Shown here: in pieces, positions 1 to 10,936 of the stretch
Numbering within the stretch: position 1 is the first letter of the stretch
How the letters are laid out: each line of letters opens with the position of its first letter
Translations under genes and position numbers: made by a program
The notes under the pieces: generated by a model
Databases searched by the model: none
What the model saw: only the letters and a program-made list of their open reading frames with translations
What the model was told of the DNA's origin: nothing
Origin: Didymella arachidicola
Lineage: Eukaryota; Ascomycota; Dothideomycetes; Pleosporales; Didymellaceae
DNA: 64,000 bases
Direction of reading: 5' to 3'
NCBI GenBank assembly: GCA_016630955.3
Contig: CM049990.2
Location: forward strand, 1,798,001 to 1,862,000

Positions 1-2693
1 AAGATGTTGTAACCATGTCTGATTCCAAATATGAAGTTTATTATACTAGTGAGTAAAGTAGAGATGGAGATTTCTTGCATCTACACGTTGTATCGATGAC
101 ACTGGACGTTTATAGCTTGGTTATCCTGACACAAACCATCCCGGCATTCTGAACAACGACACGACTTGATAAGACTGGCCCTCTCTTTTGTTGCGACACA
201 TTTCAAGCGCTTCAACTTTGGGACAAGACTGCAAGTTTCCAAGGTCGTCGCGGTCGACCATCAGAGGAAATGTTCCGTTGAACGACGGAAACCTCCATTG
301 TTTACTAAGCATCAGCAAAAGTCTGGAGTCTGGAATCACGGTGATGCGCAACTCGTATGATTCTTGTTTGGCTGGAGTTCTTGAACAGATTTTGAAGCTG
401 ATCTGCTTCCGTCTTTAGCCTGACGTGTGTATTGTCCAATGCATATCTACCCGACCCATTTAAGACTACTGTTGAGGTTATTGGCTTGTCTAATTGGAAT
501 TTAGAATGCTATGGATCATGAGGAAGTCTTATGGGGAGTGTTACGTTTTTCCAGGGTTGAGGCACGCCCTTGGGATCCTTCAGGCACTTATGTCATGTGC
601 GTGCAGAAAGTTGCAAACCATATCTGACTCATAGTACGATCACACAAGGCTTTGTTGGGATAAAGTTTCCCCGGCGAAATACTTTTGCGTGCATTGTCTT
701 TCCTTGAGTTTATTTACTTGCTTCCCGGTACGGTATGGATCTCTGCATCTCCAAATCTTTGTGTGAAATCGAAACCTGCTGAAAACCCTGTGCCCATTAC
801 TTCGTGTCACATGTGAAATTGTTATATCATTTGGTAACGGAGCACCACGATATTGCTATCCTAAGACTGTACATTTAGGTACATGTTCTGGTCCAGCTCG
901 TCGAGTTCCTCTGCTCATCACGAGAATCACTACCGTAGGATCTACAAGGCAAGACTTCGAATCTGAGTATATGAGACAGCTTCTGACAGTTCTTTGGCCA
1001 TTAATATGCAGAAACAGAATCCGTCGCGCTTGTTGCGCATGATATCCACATTGGTGACGCTTGGACTGGTAGTCGTTGTCAATGCCAAAATGTAGTCGAC
1101 GTAAGTCGACGTAGGACAGTATACGTCACCTCAACAGTATTGTTAAAAGCACACCGTGAAACGGGTCTAGACTTTCCAGCGGTGATGGATTACTAGGAGC
1201 CAGGTTGGATGTGTGGAGTGGAAGCGTGACACGAGTTTGGATTTTGGTGTATTGGAAGTCGAGACTCCGATGTATAAATTTGCTCACGGATTGCGATTCG
1301 ATTGTTGCGTATAGATGGAAGCAATCGTTATGCGTGAGAGCTTATGCGCTTTTCGCGCTATCTATCTCTCTGTTGAGTCATGTCGGCTGCAGCAATAAGA
1401 TCTTGAGGTCGACGTCAGTTCCAGAGGCTAAAGAACGGTAATGTATGCGGGACACGATATTTTCCAGGATTAGTCCGCTTTCTAACGGCGTAGCCGATGA
1501 TCGATGCATGGCACTCTTACTATACCCCACTCTGCAGCTCTTGCGTCAGCCATATGGTCTCTGACCGGACAGAAGCGGTTTGCTCTGAGATGGTTGATTA
1601 TGGCGTTTCCCTTGCAAACAAAAGCAGCTGAGATAGAGCTACGAACAGAAAACGCGCGGCTTCTGTGTTCGAGAATACCCCCACGGTACTGAGGGTGTGA
1701 CAAACTCGTGAGAAGCTCGCATTTGCCCAGAGTGCGCTAGCTCTGTGTGGTTAGCACTATGTAAGAAGCCAAGCGAGCAATCATCTCGAGGTGCGGGGAC
1801 AAGCTGGGCTGAGGGCGAAAAGCCTTGAGCTGGTGGAACCTTGCTACTCTTGAGCTTTCTCTGGCGCTGCTTGTTTGTATTGCAAAGATGGATAAGAACT
1901 GCCTTGCAGGCGCTTTTTGAGAACTTGACCGGCTGTGTGCAACATTCCAGGATAGCTCATTACAATACCGGTGAGAAATAGAGATCAAGTAAGCGACGAT
2001 CTGACGGGACTATTCAGGATACGCTGCATGCAGTGTTGATGATGTTGCACCGCTGATGCGACCTTTCACCTACAACGCCAGTGAATGTTCGTTCTGGGCA
2101 AGCCACCTTTGATGCGAAGGCGCAAGGCGAACTTGGCACCGCATGAACACTGAGTCCCCGCGCGAAAGTCCTAGCTTTCACTTCACATTCCTGGAACCTT
2201 CTAGATTTTTTGGATGTCTCGCACGAACTGCTCTCGAGTTAACCCTGAGATCATGTACAGAACTTGGCAAATTTGGTCAATACGAGGTTGTGCTGTTGAA
2301 CCTGGCTTTCACCGCGCGCCAAGGAAACCGAGATAAAGTACGACTGCTGCTCACAGCTCCGCCTGAAATGTGTAATGGGGCAGCGGAGAGGTCGCGCCAC
2401 CAACGTCTTTGATCTGGGGTGATGCTGACCCTTGCGTCTTTCCTTGTCATGACTGGTTGGAAGGGCTGTTGCGCGTGATCGCAGCCTTGCTGGAAGTGTG
2501 AAATCGCAGGCTGTGCCGAGTGGAGCTGTGACGAAGGCAGAAAGGTCAACCTGTACGACGACCGACTTGTCTGCCTCTCTGCAGCCGCCTACCTGGTCCG
2601 AGCGCAAGCTCTCTGCGAAGCTTATAAACGATACCTTCACCTAAGCCCTGCACCGATTCGAGAAATTTTGACCTCAACATTGGATGACCAGTC
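1..2693. other. Region without a recognised gene
   Basis: Only short, mutually overlapping open frames are present on both strands and none reads like a known family. No tRNA, transposon end or long repeat was seen. A small imperfect duplication of a GTCGACGTA-type motif lies near 1093-1113. The last several hundred bases must include the promoter and 5' leader of the transporter that starts at 2694. Confidence 0.5.
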
Positions 2694-5061
2694 ATGGCGG
2701 ACCCCAAGGACACCGAGATCAAGTAAGCTTGCGCTGTCTGAGATGCTGTGACACCGTACTGACGACAAGAAGCACAGTCACTGCTCACCATGAGCGCCGC
2801 AGCTCTCTGTTCAACGATGAGCAGAGGCGCAAAGAAAGTATCAGCAAGTTGACCGCTAACGTCGAGGGGGAGATTCGAAATCCACTTGTCGGTGTGCCAA
2901 AGACTGAGCTTCTCTTGGACGTCTCCCTGTTTGCGAAGGAACACCAGCTGGAGGACATCGAGCCCCTTCTAGTAAAGGGTGCGCTAGTCGCACAGTCGCC
3001 AGCTCTTTTCGAAGAACTCGAAGAACTCGACGATGGAGACAGGATTGCGCTTCGTGAGGAGGTTACGCACCGCTTCAAGCTTCCCAGGACACTCTACTAT
3101 ACCATCATTCTCAACTCTATCGCTGCGGCTATCCAGGGGTAAGTTATGGTGTTCAATCGTTGGGAATGACCAATAACTGACAATCTCAACAGATGGGACC
3201 AGACCGGATCAAACGGTGCAAACTTGACTTTCGCACAGTCGTTCGGCATTCCAGACACTGGCCCTGAGTGTACCGCAGACGGCACTTGCGAGAGCAACTC
3301 CTGGATCATTGGTTTCGTGAATTCTTCGCCGTACATTGCAATTGCCTTGTTCACCGCCTGGCTTTCAGACCCCGTCAACGACTTCCTTGGCCGTCGCGGC
3401 ACCATCTTCGTCGCCGCTGTGTTCTCGCTGCTTGCACCAATCGGTTCGGGATTGACTCAGAAGTGGGGTCAGCTTGTGGCATGCCGTATCATGCTCGGCA
3501 TTGGGATGGGCCTGAAAGAAGTGACTGTTCCAGTATTCTCAGCTGAAGTCGTACCTGCCACCGTTCGCGGTGGACTCGTAATGTCCTGGCAGATCTGGAC
3601 TGCGTTCGGAATCTTCCTCGGTACAGTCGCCAATCTTTGCGTCATGAATACTGGATCGATTTCCTGGCGTCTGCAGTTGGGCTCCGCGTTCATTCCTGCC
3701 GTACCGCTGGTGCTGGGCATCTACTTCGTTCCTGAGGTGAGCAGTCCACCCGTAGATTTTGCACGATTTGCTTACGATCTGACAGTCTCCTCGTTGGCTA
3801 ATGAAGAAGGGCCGCTACGCTCAAGCCTACCAGTCTTTCCTTAAGCTTCGAAATACTCCACTGCAGGCTGCACGTGATCTTTACTACACTCACTCCCTTC
3901 TCGCTCAAGAGGACGTTCTGATTCGTGAAGCTGGCCTCAACCCCAGGAGCAATTTTTTCAAGCGCTTCACGGAGCTCTTCACACTGCCTCGCGTCAGGCG
4001 TGCGACCCAGGCGTCTGGAATTGTTATGATCGGCCAACAGATGTGCGGAAGTAGGTAGATCTGATCCAATCTCGGCGTTCGTCACTGACTTCGTGCAGTT
4101 AACATCATCGCATTTTACTCTTCCACTATCTTCAAGGAGGCCGGCGCCACAGAGAAGGGAGCCCTCTTGGCCTCATTCGGTTTCGGACTCGTTAATTTCC
4201 TGTTCGCTTGGCCAGCTGTCTGGACGATCGATACGTTCGGCCGTCGAGGACTGCTGTTGTTCACCTTCCCAAACATGTTCTGGACGCTGCTAGCGGCAGG
4301 CTTGTGCTACTATATTCCCAAGGACAACGATGCACACCTCGGGCTAATTGCGTTCTTCATATACCTTTTTGACGCATTTTGTGAGTGTCGGCGTTCCCAA
4401 GCTTCAAGCATAATATGACTGACCTGTGACAGACTCTCCAGGAGAAGGCCCTGTTCCCTTCACATACTCTGCTGAGGTGAGTAATTTCATTCCGACACAA
4501 AGCCACTTTAGTAACCGTGATAGGTCTTCCCCCTTTCGCACCGCGAGGTTGGCATGTCTTGGGCGGTAGCCACGAACAACTTCTGGGGTGCAGTGCTGTC
4601 GCTCACGCTTCCACGTATGCTGAGGGCTTTTCGACCACAAGGCGTCTTCGGTTTTTACGCGGGTTTGAACATTCTCGCGCTGATCATGATGTAAGTTCCT
4701 GATCGAAATCGTACAGCGAGATGACTGACAGCGGCGTAGCTTTTTGTGGTTGCCAGAGACCAAGCAGCGAACCCTTGAAGAACTCGACTATATCTTCGCC
4801 GTCCCCACTCGCACGCACATGAAGTACCAGGCTACCAAGAACTTGCCCTGGTGGTTCAAGACCTACATTCTCCGCAAGAAGGGCCTCGCGAAGCCGCAGT
4901 TGTACAAACTCGGTGGCTTGCCTCAGGCTCCCAGTGTCACGGCGCAGATTAAGTATGCCTGGAATGCCGGCGTCCTTCGGAAGAGGGATGCCGCAAAGCC
5001 AGCGGCGCAAGAGCAGGACGTTCCTCCTCCAAGCGACGCGTCTGCTGAGAAGCAAGTGTAG
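2694..5061 (+). CDS. MFS sugar/polyol (myo-inositol-type) transporter, 8 exons
   Basis: This is a plasma-membrane sugar/polyol transporter of the major facilitator superfamily, probably a proton symporter as is usual in the family. Inferred exons are 2694-2722, 2770-3138, 3193-3736, 3786-4050, 4099-4380, 4433-4476, 4524-4690 and 4740-5061, giving about 673 residues. A soluble N-terminus of roughly 110 residues precedes the first membrane helix (AAAIQGWDQTGSNGAN). Family signatures are the two GRRG loop motifs, PESPRWLMKKGR at the joined exon 3/4 boundary, and the run YSPGEGPVPFTYSAEVFPL followed by PETK. The charged C-terminal tail of about 90 residues is probably cytosolic. The PESPRWL signature appears only when the intron at 3737-3785 is removed, which supports that splice. 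Substrate is not determinable; an inositol/polyol transporter is my best guess. Confidence 0.9.
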
Positions 5062-5967
5062 AGAGCGCGTGGCATCGTAGATGCGTTCAAATGCCGTGGG
5101 TGCCCACCTTTGGGCTGTGTCGAAGTCTGGGGCGTCTCAAGACTTCGAGGCCTGTCGCTGTCAACTACTTCGGTGAACGATCGATGTTATGCAACGACGC
5201 GCTGAACCGGCACATATTTTTTGCCCGATGGAAGCTACGGCCTGTGAGCACTGACATTCTGTTCCTAATGATACGTAAAGTTACTCGAGGGCTTACTGTC
5301 CCCCTTAACTACTTTTGCGTGACCGAATGCCTTGCGACTCTTGTGGCGTTATCCGCAGACGCACGTCAGACGCGTGTTGTTTGGATCCACCAACGTGCCT
5401 TGCTCATCGTCAAGCTGCCATCTTCGGGCATGCAGCATGTCGCATCATAAGTAGCCATGAGCTCTTTGCAATTTCCATGCCCATCGTGAACATGCTGTTC
5501 ATTGAGGTCTCGTATCCTTGCTGCATACGCGTTTGGAAGGTTAGCTCCACGCCAAAGCTAGCGTTCGTTGTCTTGATGTTGACCTCGTACGATCCGCATC
5601 CTCCTTAACTTTATCACGGTCGTGAAAGTTGACATTGAATTCACGTGCACGCGTCGCGGGAGTCTTGGCCGTCTGAGTTGTCGCCAGTGAGGGGCGGCGA
5701 ATTGGCCTCGGTTCCTCCAAGCCCCTGCGACGCGGCAACGGCCATGGCAGCCCCATGGGGTAGACGTTGCGGATAGTCGGGTGAGACAAGGTGAGCAAGG
5801 GCCGAAGAGGTTGCGTATGTGACAGTACAAAGGATCGCTAGGCCCAAGAACTCGCCCGGCGCTGACAGCTCCCGTTTGATTACTGTGCGTTGATCTTGCC
5901 CTTGGCTTCCACGCGACTTCTCTCACGTCCTACCCTTCTCTACTGCGTAGTCACAAGAGTCGCCAAC
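5062..5967. other. Intergenic region without a recognised gene
   Basis: This stretch holds the transporter 3' region and the promoter of the Mpo1-like gene. Short open frames on both strands show no recognisable protein features. Confidence 0.4.
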
Positions 5968-6687
5968 ATGACAATCTTCGACTTGAAGAAAAACCTCATC
6001 TTCGTATGCATTCGTTCGATGTGCGGAGAGTATTGGCTGACAAGATTAGTATGGCGCATACCACCGCGAGCCCGTGAAGTAGCCCAGCTCGCCTTGAGGA
6101 TGGATGACATTGCTGACACTAGGCTCAAGACCAACATAGCGATCCACGTAGCCTGCGTGCCTTTGTTGATGGCTACTGGCATCATCTTCGTATGAGAGCC
6201 ATTCTCAAATTGAATGCGGCTGGCTTACACATACCAGGGCACGAACACACCGTCGGTTCGCACACCAGCCCTCCTCAGCCGCCTCAACCTCCCTCTGAAT
6301 GCCGGCACCATCGCCTCACTCACCTACTCAGCCCTCTATCTGCTCCTCTCGCCCAACGTCGCCGGCGCATCCGTCACGCCCTTCATCCTTGGAATGGCAG
6401 CGCTTGCCAACAAATTCCAGACCAAGTTCAACAGAACAAAAGTCAACAGCATCGCGATCGGCGTGCATGCCATCAGCTGGATTCTGCAGTTCATTGGGCA
6501 CGGAAAGTATGAGGGCAGAAGACCGGCGCTGGTGGACAATGTGGTGCAGGCGCTGTTCCTGGCGCCGCTCTTTGTGTGGTATGAGATCCTGTTCAAGTTG
6601 GGGTTTTACAAACAGCTGAAGAAGGACGTGGAGGCTGGGGTTGAGGTTGAAATTGCTAAGCTTGGGAAGGACAAGGCGCAGGAATAG
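5968..6687 (+). CDS. Mpo1/YGL010w-like DUF962 membrane protein
   Basis: The predicted 189-residue protein belongs to the DUF962 family. Yeast Mpo1 is an Fe(II)-dependent dioxygenase of the endoplasmic reticulum acting in alpha-oxidation of 2-hydroxy fatty acids from phytosphingosine. Inferred exons are 5968-6003, 6050-6073, 6130-6189 and 6238-6687. Splicing assembles the conserved N-terminal block YGAYHREP followed by NIAIHVACVPL. The C-terminal half carries WILQFIGHGKYEGRRPALVD and NVVQALFLAPLFVWYEI, both typical of the family, with histidines expected to bind iron. Several hydrophobic segments fit a small multi-pass protein. The acceptor of intron 2 was chosen to keep the frame; a nearby AG at 6121-6122 would break it. 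Confidence 0.85.
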
Positions 6688-7006
6688 AGGAGCTCATGAC
6701 TGGGTTGCGGTCACATAAGGACGGTTACGTTGGGAACTTGGGGAACGAAAGTTGACCAGGTTCCATGTGGGTGAAGAATACGATAAGGTCTCAGAATCTA
6801 AACCGAGGATCCCGTACTCATGTCTAGCGGCTCCACTCCGTGCAATCTTGCCTCCTGCCACAACATAACCGGCTGCCCGATTATCCAACAGTGGAGCTCA
6901 AGCATTGTGCTTGCTCAGATGTCCTTCTACTGCGCAGTTAATAAATTGCACAACTGATCCTCTTGCATCGACCAGTCAAGTCTCTTCCCAATCTTCAGAT
7001 TGGATA

Positions 7007-7092
7007 TCTTCGATAGTATAGTGGTCAGTATTTCTGCTTGTCATCCACCGGACAGCTCGCAGGAGGCCGGGGTTCGATTCCCCGTCGGAGAG
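7007..7092 (+). tRNA. tRNA-Asp (GTC) with a 14-nt anticodon-loop intron
   Basis: The acceptor stem TCTTCGA (7007-7013) pairs with TCGGAGA (7085-7091) with one G-T wobble. The anticodon stem TCTGC (7033-7037) pairs with GCAGG (7059-7063), and the T arm is CGGGG-TTCGATT-CCCCG. The anticodon GTC lies at 7040-7042. A 14-nt intron follows the next base (7044-7057), the canonical position for eukaryotic nuclear tRNA introns. The discriminator base is G at 7092. Confidence 0.85.
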
Positions 7093-7577
7093 ATATGATT
7101 CCTTTTGCTCCCATTGAGTTGTTGTGGTGTTGAGCTGATATAGGGGTGTTGTTGAATTTTTGGTGATGGTCCGTGCACACGGCACCGACTCGCTCTCTCT
7201 AGCCCCACATCATCGTGACTGCTTTGTCGAAGCTGGAAATGCATATGTGAATTGCTTCTTTTGCTGCAGGTCGTCGGGAATTCGTCATGGGCCTTGAATA
7301 TGCTTTCTATGGTCCAGAGGTAACGACGACGTAGACAAGAGAGGTGGCGCCGAGCTTTGTGCAGCGGATCTTGTTGGTAGTTGCCCGTGTTACTACCCAC
7401 TAGAAGCGAACGCATGAAGTCTTGCAGGATCCATCTTGGTGTACAATGTTTCTTCGTTGTAGATTTGGGCTCGATCGTTCCGGCTGATAGTAGGAGGCTT
7501 GTTCGACTCCTTCGACGCGCGAGATTCTCCTGAGGCACGCATCGTGAGCGCTGTGCACGAGAGTGCACCCTGATGTT
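7093..7577. other. Intergenic region
   Basis: The sequence between tRNA-Asp and the 3' end of the Yih1-like gene has only overlapping short frames and no recognisable feature. Confidence 0.4.
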
Positions 7578-8432
7578 CTATTTCTTGCTTTTCCTCTTGC
7601 TTGGCTCATCCTTATTGTCCTTGGCGAATCCTCCCAGTACTAGAGCTTCTCTTGCAGCAGTGTTGATGAGCCTGAACCTGTCTGGCCCAAGATGTACGCC
7701 ACCATACCATCGAGTGACAACGACCATGACATTCCACACATCCATCAGCTGCATCAGATGCAGCATCCTGCTGCCGGCGGCTGTCTCTCCATCATCGTCG
7801 CAGTCCTGGAAGACAGTGTCGTTGGGCCCTTTGATGCGCCAAGATGTCATGTTGTGTGTTGCTTTGGCAGCCTTCTTGTCTGTTGCTAGCAGATGCTGGA
7901 TATACTGCTTGGCCTGTTGTGGCGACGAGACCGGAGCCACGCGGGCTAGGAAGACTGACTTCTTCTCACTGATTGGTTCTCCTACTATCCACGGAGGCTC
8001 AGGTCCAAAGTCAGCAGTTGAACTTCGAGATGCGTGCGAGGTATCCTGATCTTGTGCTTGCTCCTCGGCTTGATCGTTGATGTGGAAATCTCCTTGCTCT
8101 TCTGCCTTTTCGAGGGCTTCACGTGTATCCTCCAAGAGGTCATAAATGCAGGCTTCGCCCGGGCGATAAACTTGCGCAAGTACATCTCTCACCGCGTCCA
8201 CTGCTCGGCTTCCCATACCTTTTGGCACATCGTCGCCGACGCTTTGAGTCCCAAGAATCGAGGGCGGCGCATCTGGATAGTCTGCTGGAAATTCGATGCG
8301 GAGGACTATCGAGGGAAAGGATGGCAATCGCAGACTGAATAACCTAGCGTTCACATCAATCGGCGACAGCGTTTCTTCGTCAAAGATGGCACTGATCGAA
8401 GTCAGCTCGTCCTCAATGGCATCAGACGACAT
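7578..8432 (-). CDS. YIH1: Yih1/IMPACT-family protein (RWD + UPF0029 domains)
   Basis: Yih1/IMPACT proteins bind Gcn1 and dampen Gcn2 activation, moderating the amino-acid starvation response in the cytosol. I start at the methionine beginning MSSDAIEDEL, giving 284 residues; an in-frame upstream extension to 8648 looks non-coding. Residues about 1-115 form the RWD domain (EDELTSISAIFDE, FPADYPDAPPSI). A charged linker follows. The C-terminal IMPACT/UPF0029 domain contains KKSVFLARVAPV, DDDGETAAGSRML and the signature VTRWYGGVHLGPDRF. No intron is needed. Its start codon lies about 150 bp from that of the CID-domain gene on the other strand, so the two probably share a promoter. Confidence 0.9.
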   Translation of the reverse strand: MSSDAIEDELTSISAIFDEETLSPIDVNARLFSLRLPSFPSIVLRIEFPADYPDAPPSILGTQSVGDDVPKGMGSRAVDAVRDVLAQVYRPGEACIYDLLEDTREALEKAEEQGDFHINDQAEEQAQDQDTSHASRSSTADFGPEPPWIVGEPISEKKSVFLARVAPVSSPQQAKQYIQHLLATDKKAAKATHNMTSWRIKGPNDTVFQDCDDDGETAAGSRMLHLMQLMDVWNVMVVVTRWYGGVHLGPDRFRLINTAAREALVLGGFAKDNKDEPSKRKSKK

Positions 8433-8579
8433 GGTTCGAACGCTTCGATGGACTTGGCGGGGTGACGTTGAAGCGGAAGGCACGCTAGCGCCAGAGACCG
8501 AAAACAATGAATGGAGCGTCTCGCCCACTTCGCCAGTACAGCACCCTCCAAGCACATTGTGGTCGCTTTCCACCAAAAA

Positions 8580-10539
8580 ATGGCTCAGATCGACGATGCA
8601 AAACGCGCAAATACCTTTATTACCATTGCGCAGCTCAAGTTCAAGCAAAGCCTAAAGAAAGAGGAGCCTGAGGCCCGTCTTCCTCCAGTCGCTGTGGACA
8701 CCTGCTCGCAATTCTTCAGCGCCATTGATACCGTTCTGGCGCAGAACACGCCCGTGAATATCCAGGTATCTGATTGCAATACCACTACTGGTCGTTGGTC
8801 GTGAGCAGACTAATCGAAGTCCTTAGAAATGCACAGAGTGGATTGTCAAGCACGTAGCTCCCTCCAGGATCCGCATTGCAGTGCTTGGAGACTACTTGGT
8901 ATCAGTCTCCAAGTCGCTCATCGTAGATGCACCGTCATTAGCTGGGAGGAAAGCAGTGCGCAATCGGCTTGACCTTCTTTTGGTTCTCAATGATGCGCTC
9001 CATACTGACAAATATCACCACGGTAGCACGTCGAAGCATGGCTTCCTCGGGTCCGAGATGACTCCTCAGCTTACGGAACTCGTCGAGCTGGCAGCATCGT
9101 GCGCAGTAGGGGTAGGCTCGCAGACGGAGACCAAGCTCAGGGCTATTATCAACTTCTGGGCCGTCAACCAGCTGATTGCACAAGACGTGTTCAATACTCT
9201 CAAGCAAGGGGCAGATGAGAGCTTCCTGCAAGCGCAGGGCGGCGCGCCCACTCGAAAACGCAACTACCTCCTTCCAGAGTATCACGGCGACCGAACAGCG
9301 CCTTGGTACGAACTTCCCGCCTCGTACATGCTCGATCAAATGGTCAAGCAACCCAACCGGCCGCTCGATCCGCACCGCATCAAGGCCACTCGATTCGAAA
9401 AGAAGCCCGTCTCGGCACACGTTCGCAAATTGCTCGACAATTACTTCGAGAACCTCGACCTCAAGCACACACCGACCGGCGACAACCCTACGGGCGAGAC
9501 AGACAAATACAACCTGTGGTTGGACCCCATAGGACAATTGGTCAAGCGCGACAAGGAGACCGGCCAGACAACGACAGCAACCAATGGCTACGGGTGGTCT
9601 ATGAAATTTTGTCAAGACATGCAAAGGGATGGCGTTCCTGAGAGCATCAAGACGCTGAGGGAGGATGCTGAGCGCATGGAGGCTGTGCCAGAGAGGCAGC
9701 GCGACCAACGACGCTACTCGTGCTCGCCCAGACGACGCAGGCGATCATCTGCGTCTTCTCGCGGGCGAGTCAGGGACTGCCGCAGTCGAAGTGACAGCTA
9801 CACCTCGAGATCATCTGATGACAGTCGCTCCAGGTCACGTAGTCGCCATCGTGATCGTCGCCGACGCTCGCCGCAAGACGAGGACAGAGGACGAAACGAT
9901 CGAGACAGAACGTTCAATGACCGCGAAAATGATACTAGACGACCACCTCCAAGACCGATCGAAGGAGCTCAATCGCAAAGCGGACAATGGAACGGGCAGC
10001 AAGGGTCGAACCGCAACATTCAAGGCAGTACTGGCAATGGCCATTTCCCCCCAAATGTGCCACAGAACTTTGCACCCAATCTCTCGCAAGCCCCACAGCC
10101 GCCTTTCAATGCACCTCCGTTCCCTCCTCCACCACTGATACCAAATCAGTTTCCTGGGGCGTTTTCCACGCAGCCTTTCCCGCCGCCTCCTCCACCGATG
10201 CAGTTCCAGGGACTTGGTGGCCTCCCCGGCGGAGTGCCTCCACCTCCACCCCCCAACTTCAGCGGACCGTACCCTCCACCGCCGCCGAATATTGCTGCAA
10301 TGCCCAACAATCTATACAATTTCAACAATCAGTGGGGCAGCTTCCAGCAAGGAGCGAATCCTGGATTCGGTCGACAACAAGACCCCAGCGGCTTCCAGAA
10401 CCAAGGCTATAGCCAGAATCAAACGCAAGGTCAAGGTGGCTTTCAGAGCGGACGGGGTGGTTATGGAGGGAACAGCCAAGGCGGTGCGTACAACAACAAC
10501 AGAGGTGGCTATGGACGTGGGCGAGGAGGGAGATATTGA
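8580..10539 (+). CDS. CID-domain RNA-processing protein with RS, proline-rich and RGG tracts
   Basis: Exons 8580-8765 and 8827-10539 give about 632 residues. The N-terminal roughly 200 residues resemble a CTD-interacting domain of the CHERP/SCAF type, a helical fold that reads the phosphorylated RNA polymerase II tail (TEWIVKHVAPSRIRIAVL, RNRLDLLLVLNDALH). The middle holds a conserved segment with WYELPASYMLDQMVK. An Arg/Ser-rich stretch follows, then long polyproline runs, and a Gly/Arg-rich tail (GGYGRGRGGRY) typical of RNA-binding proteins. The composition fits a nuclear factor coupling transcription to splicing. The closest named relative cannot be fixed by eye. The intron removes in-frame stops and keeps phase 0. 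Confidence 0.8.
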
Positions 10540-10936
10540 TGGATGCCACGTTTTGTGCTTCAAATGTCAGATAGCCTGTATCCAAAGAATGGTTAAATGC
10601 TCTGACCTCGGATACGCTCATCATGGTGCGCGCTTGCCTTTACTTCTTATCAATTAAGCGATCCATGGGGAACTCTACCATCCATAACCGCTTTACTGCA
10701 ACCATTCTTCATTATCGTCGATCACTGCAACAGAGCGTCTTTGAGTTATTGACGCGTCCTGCGCGCGACGCGTCTGATTGGCCATGGTACGTCAGTAGCT
10801 TGGAACGTACTCGTGGTCCCGCAACAGCTTCCCCAAGCTCCAGCACTCCAACAACACCAAACACTCGACACGACGTAGGCTTTCTACTAACCATGGCCTC
10901 AGCCTGCAGTTTCGAGAATATTCTTCGCGCCGCGTA
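10540..10936. other. Intergenic region and promoter of the chromodomain gene
   Basis: Tandem genes on the same strand are separated here. No open frame with protein character was found. Confidence 0.4.

Noticed and set aside
2251..2640. 129-codon minus-strand open frame upstream of the MFS transporter
   Set aside because: It overlaps other frames of similar length, has low-complexity Arg/Ser composition and no recognisable motif.
8938..9708. 256-codon minus-strand frame inside the CID-domain gene
   Set aside because: It is the antisense shadow of a strongly supported coding exon and has no family features.
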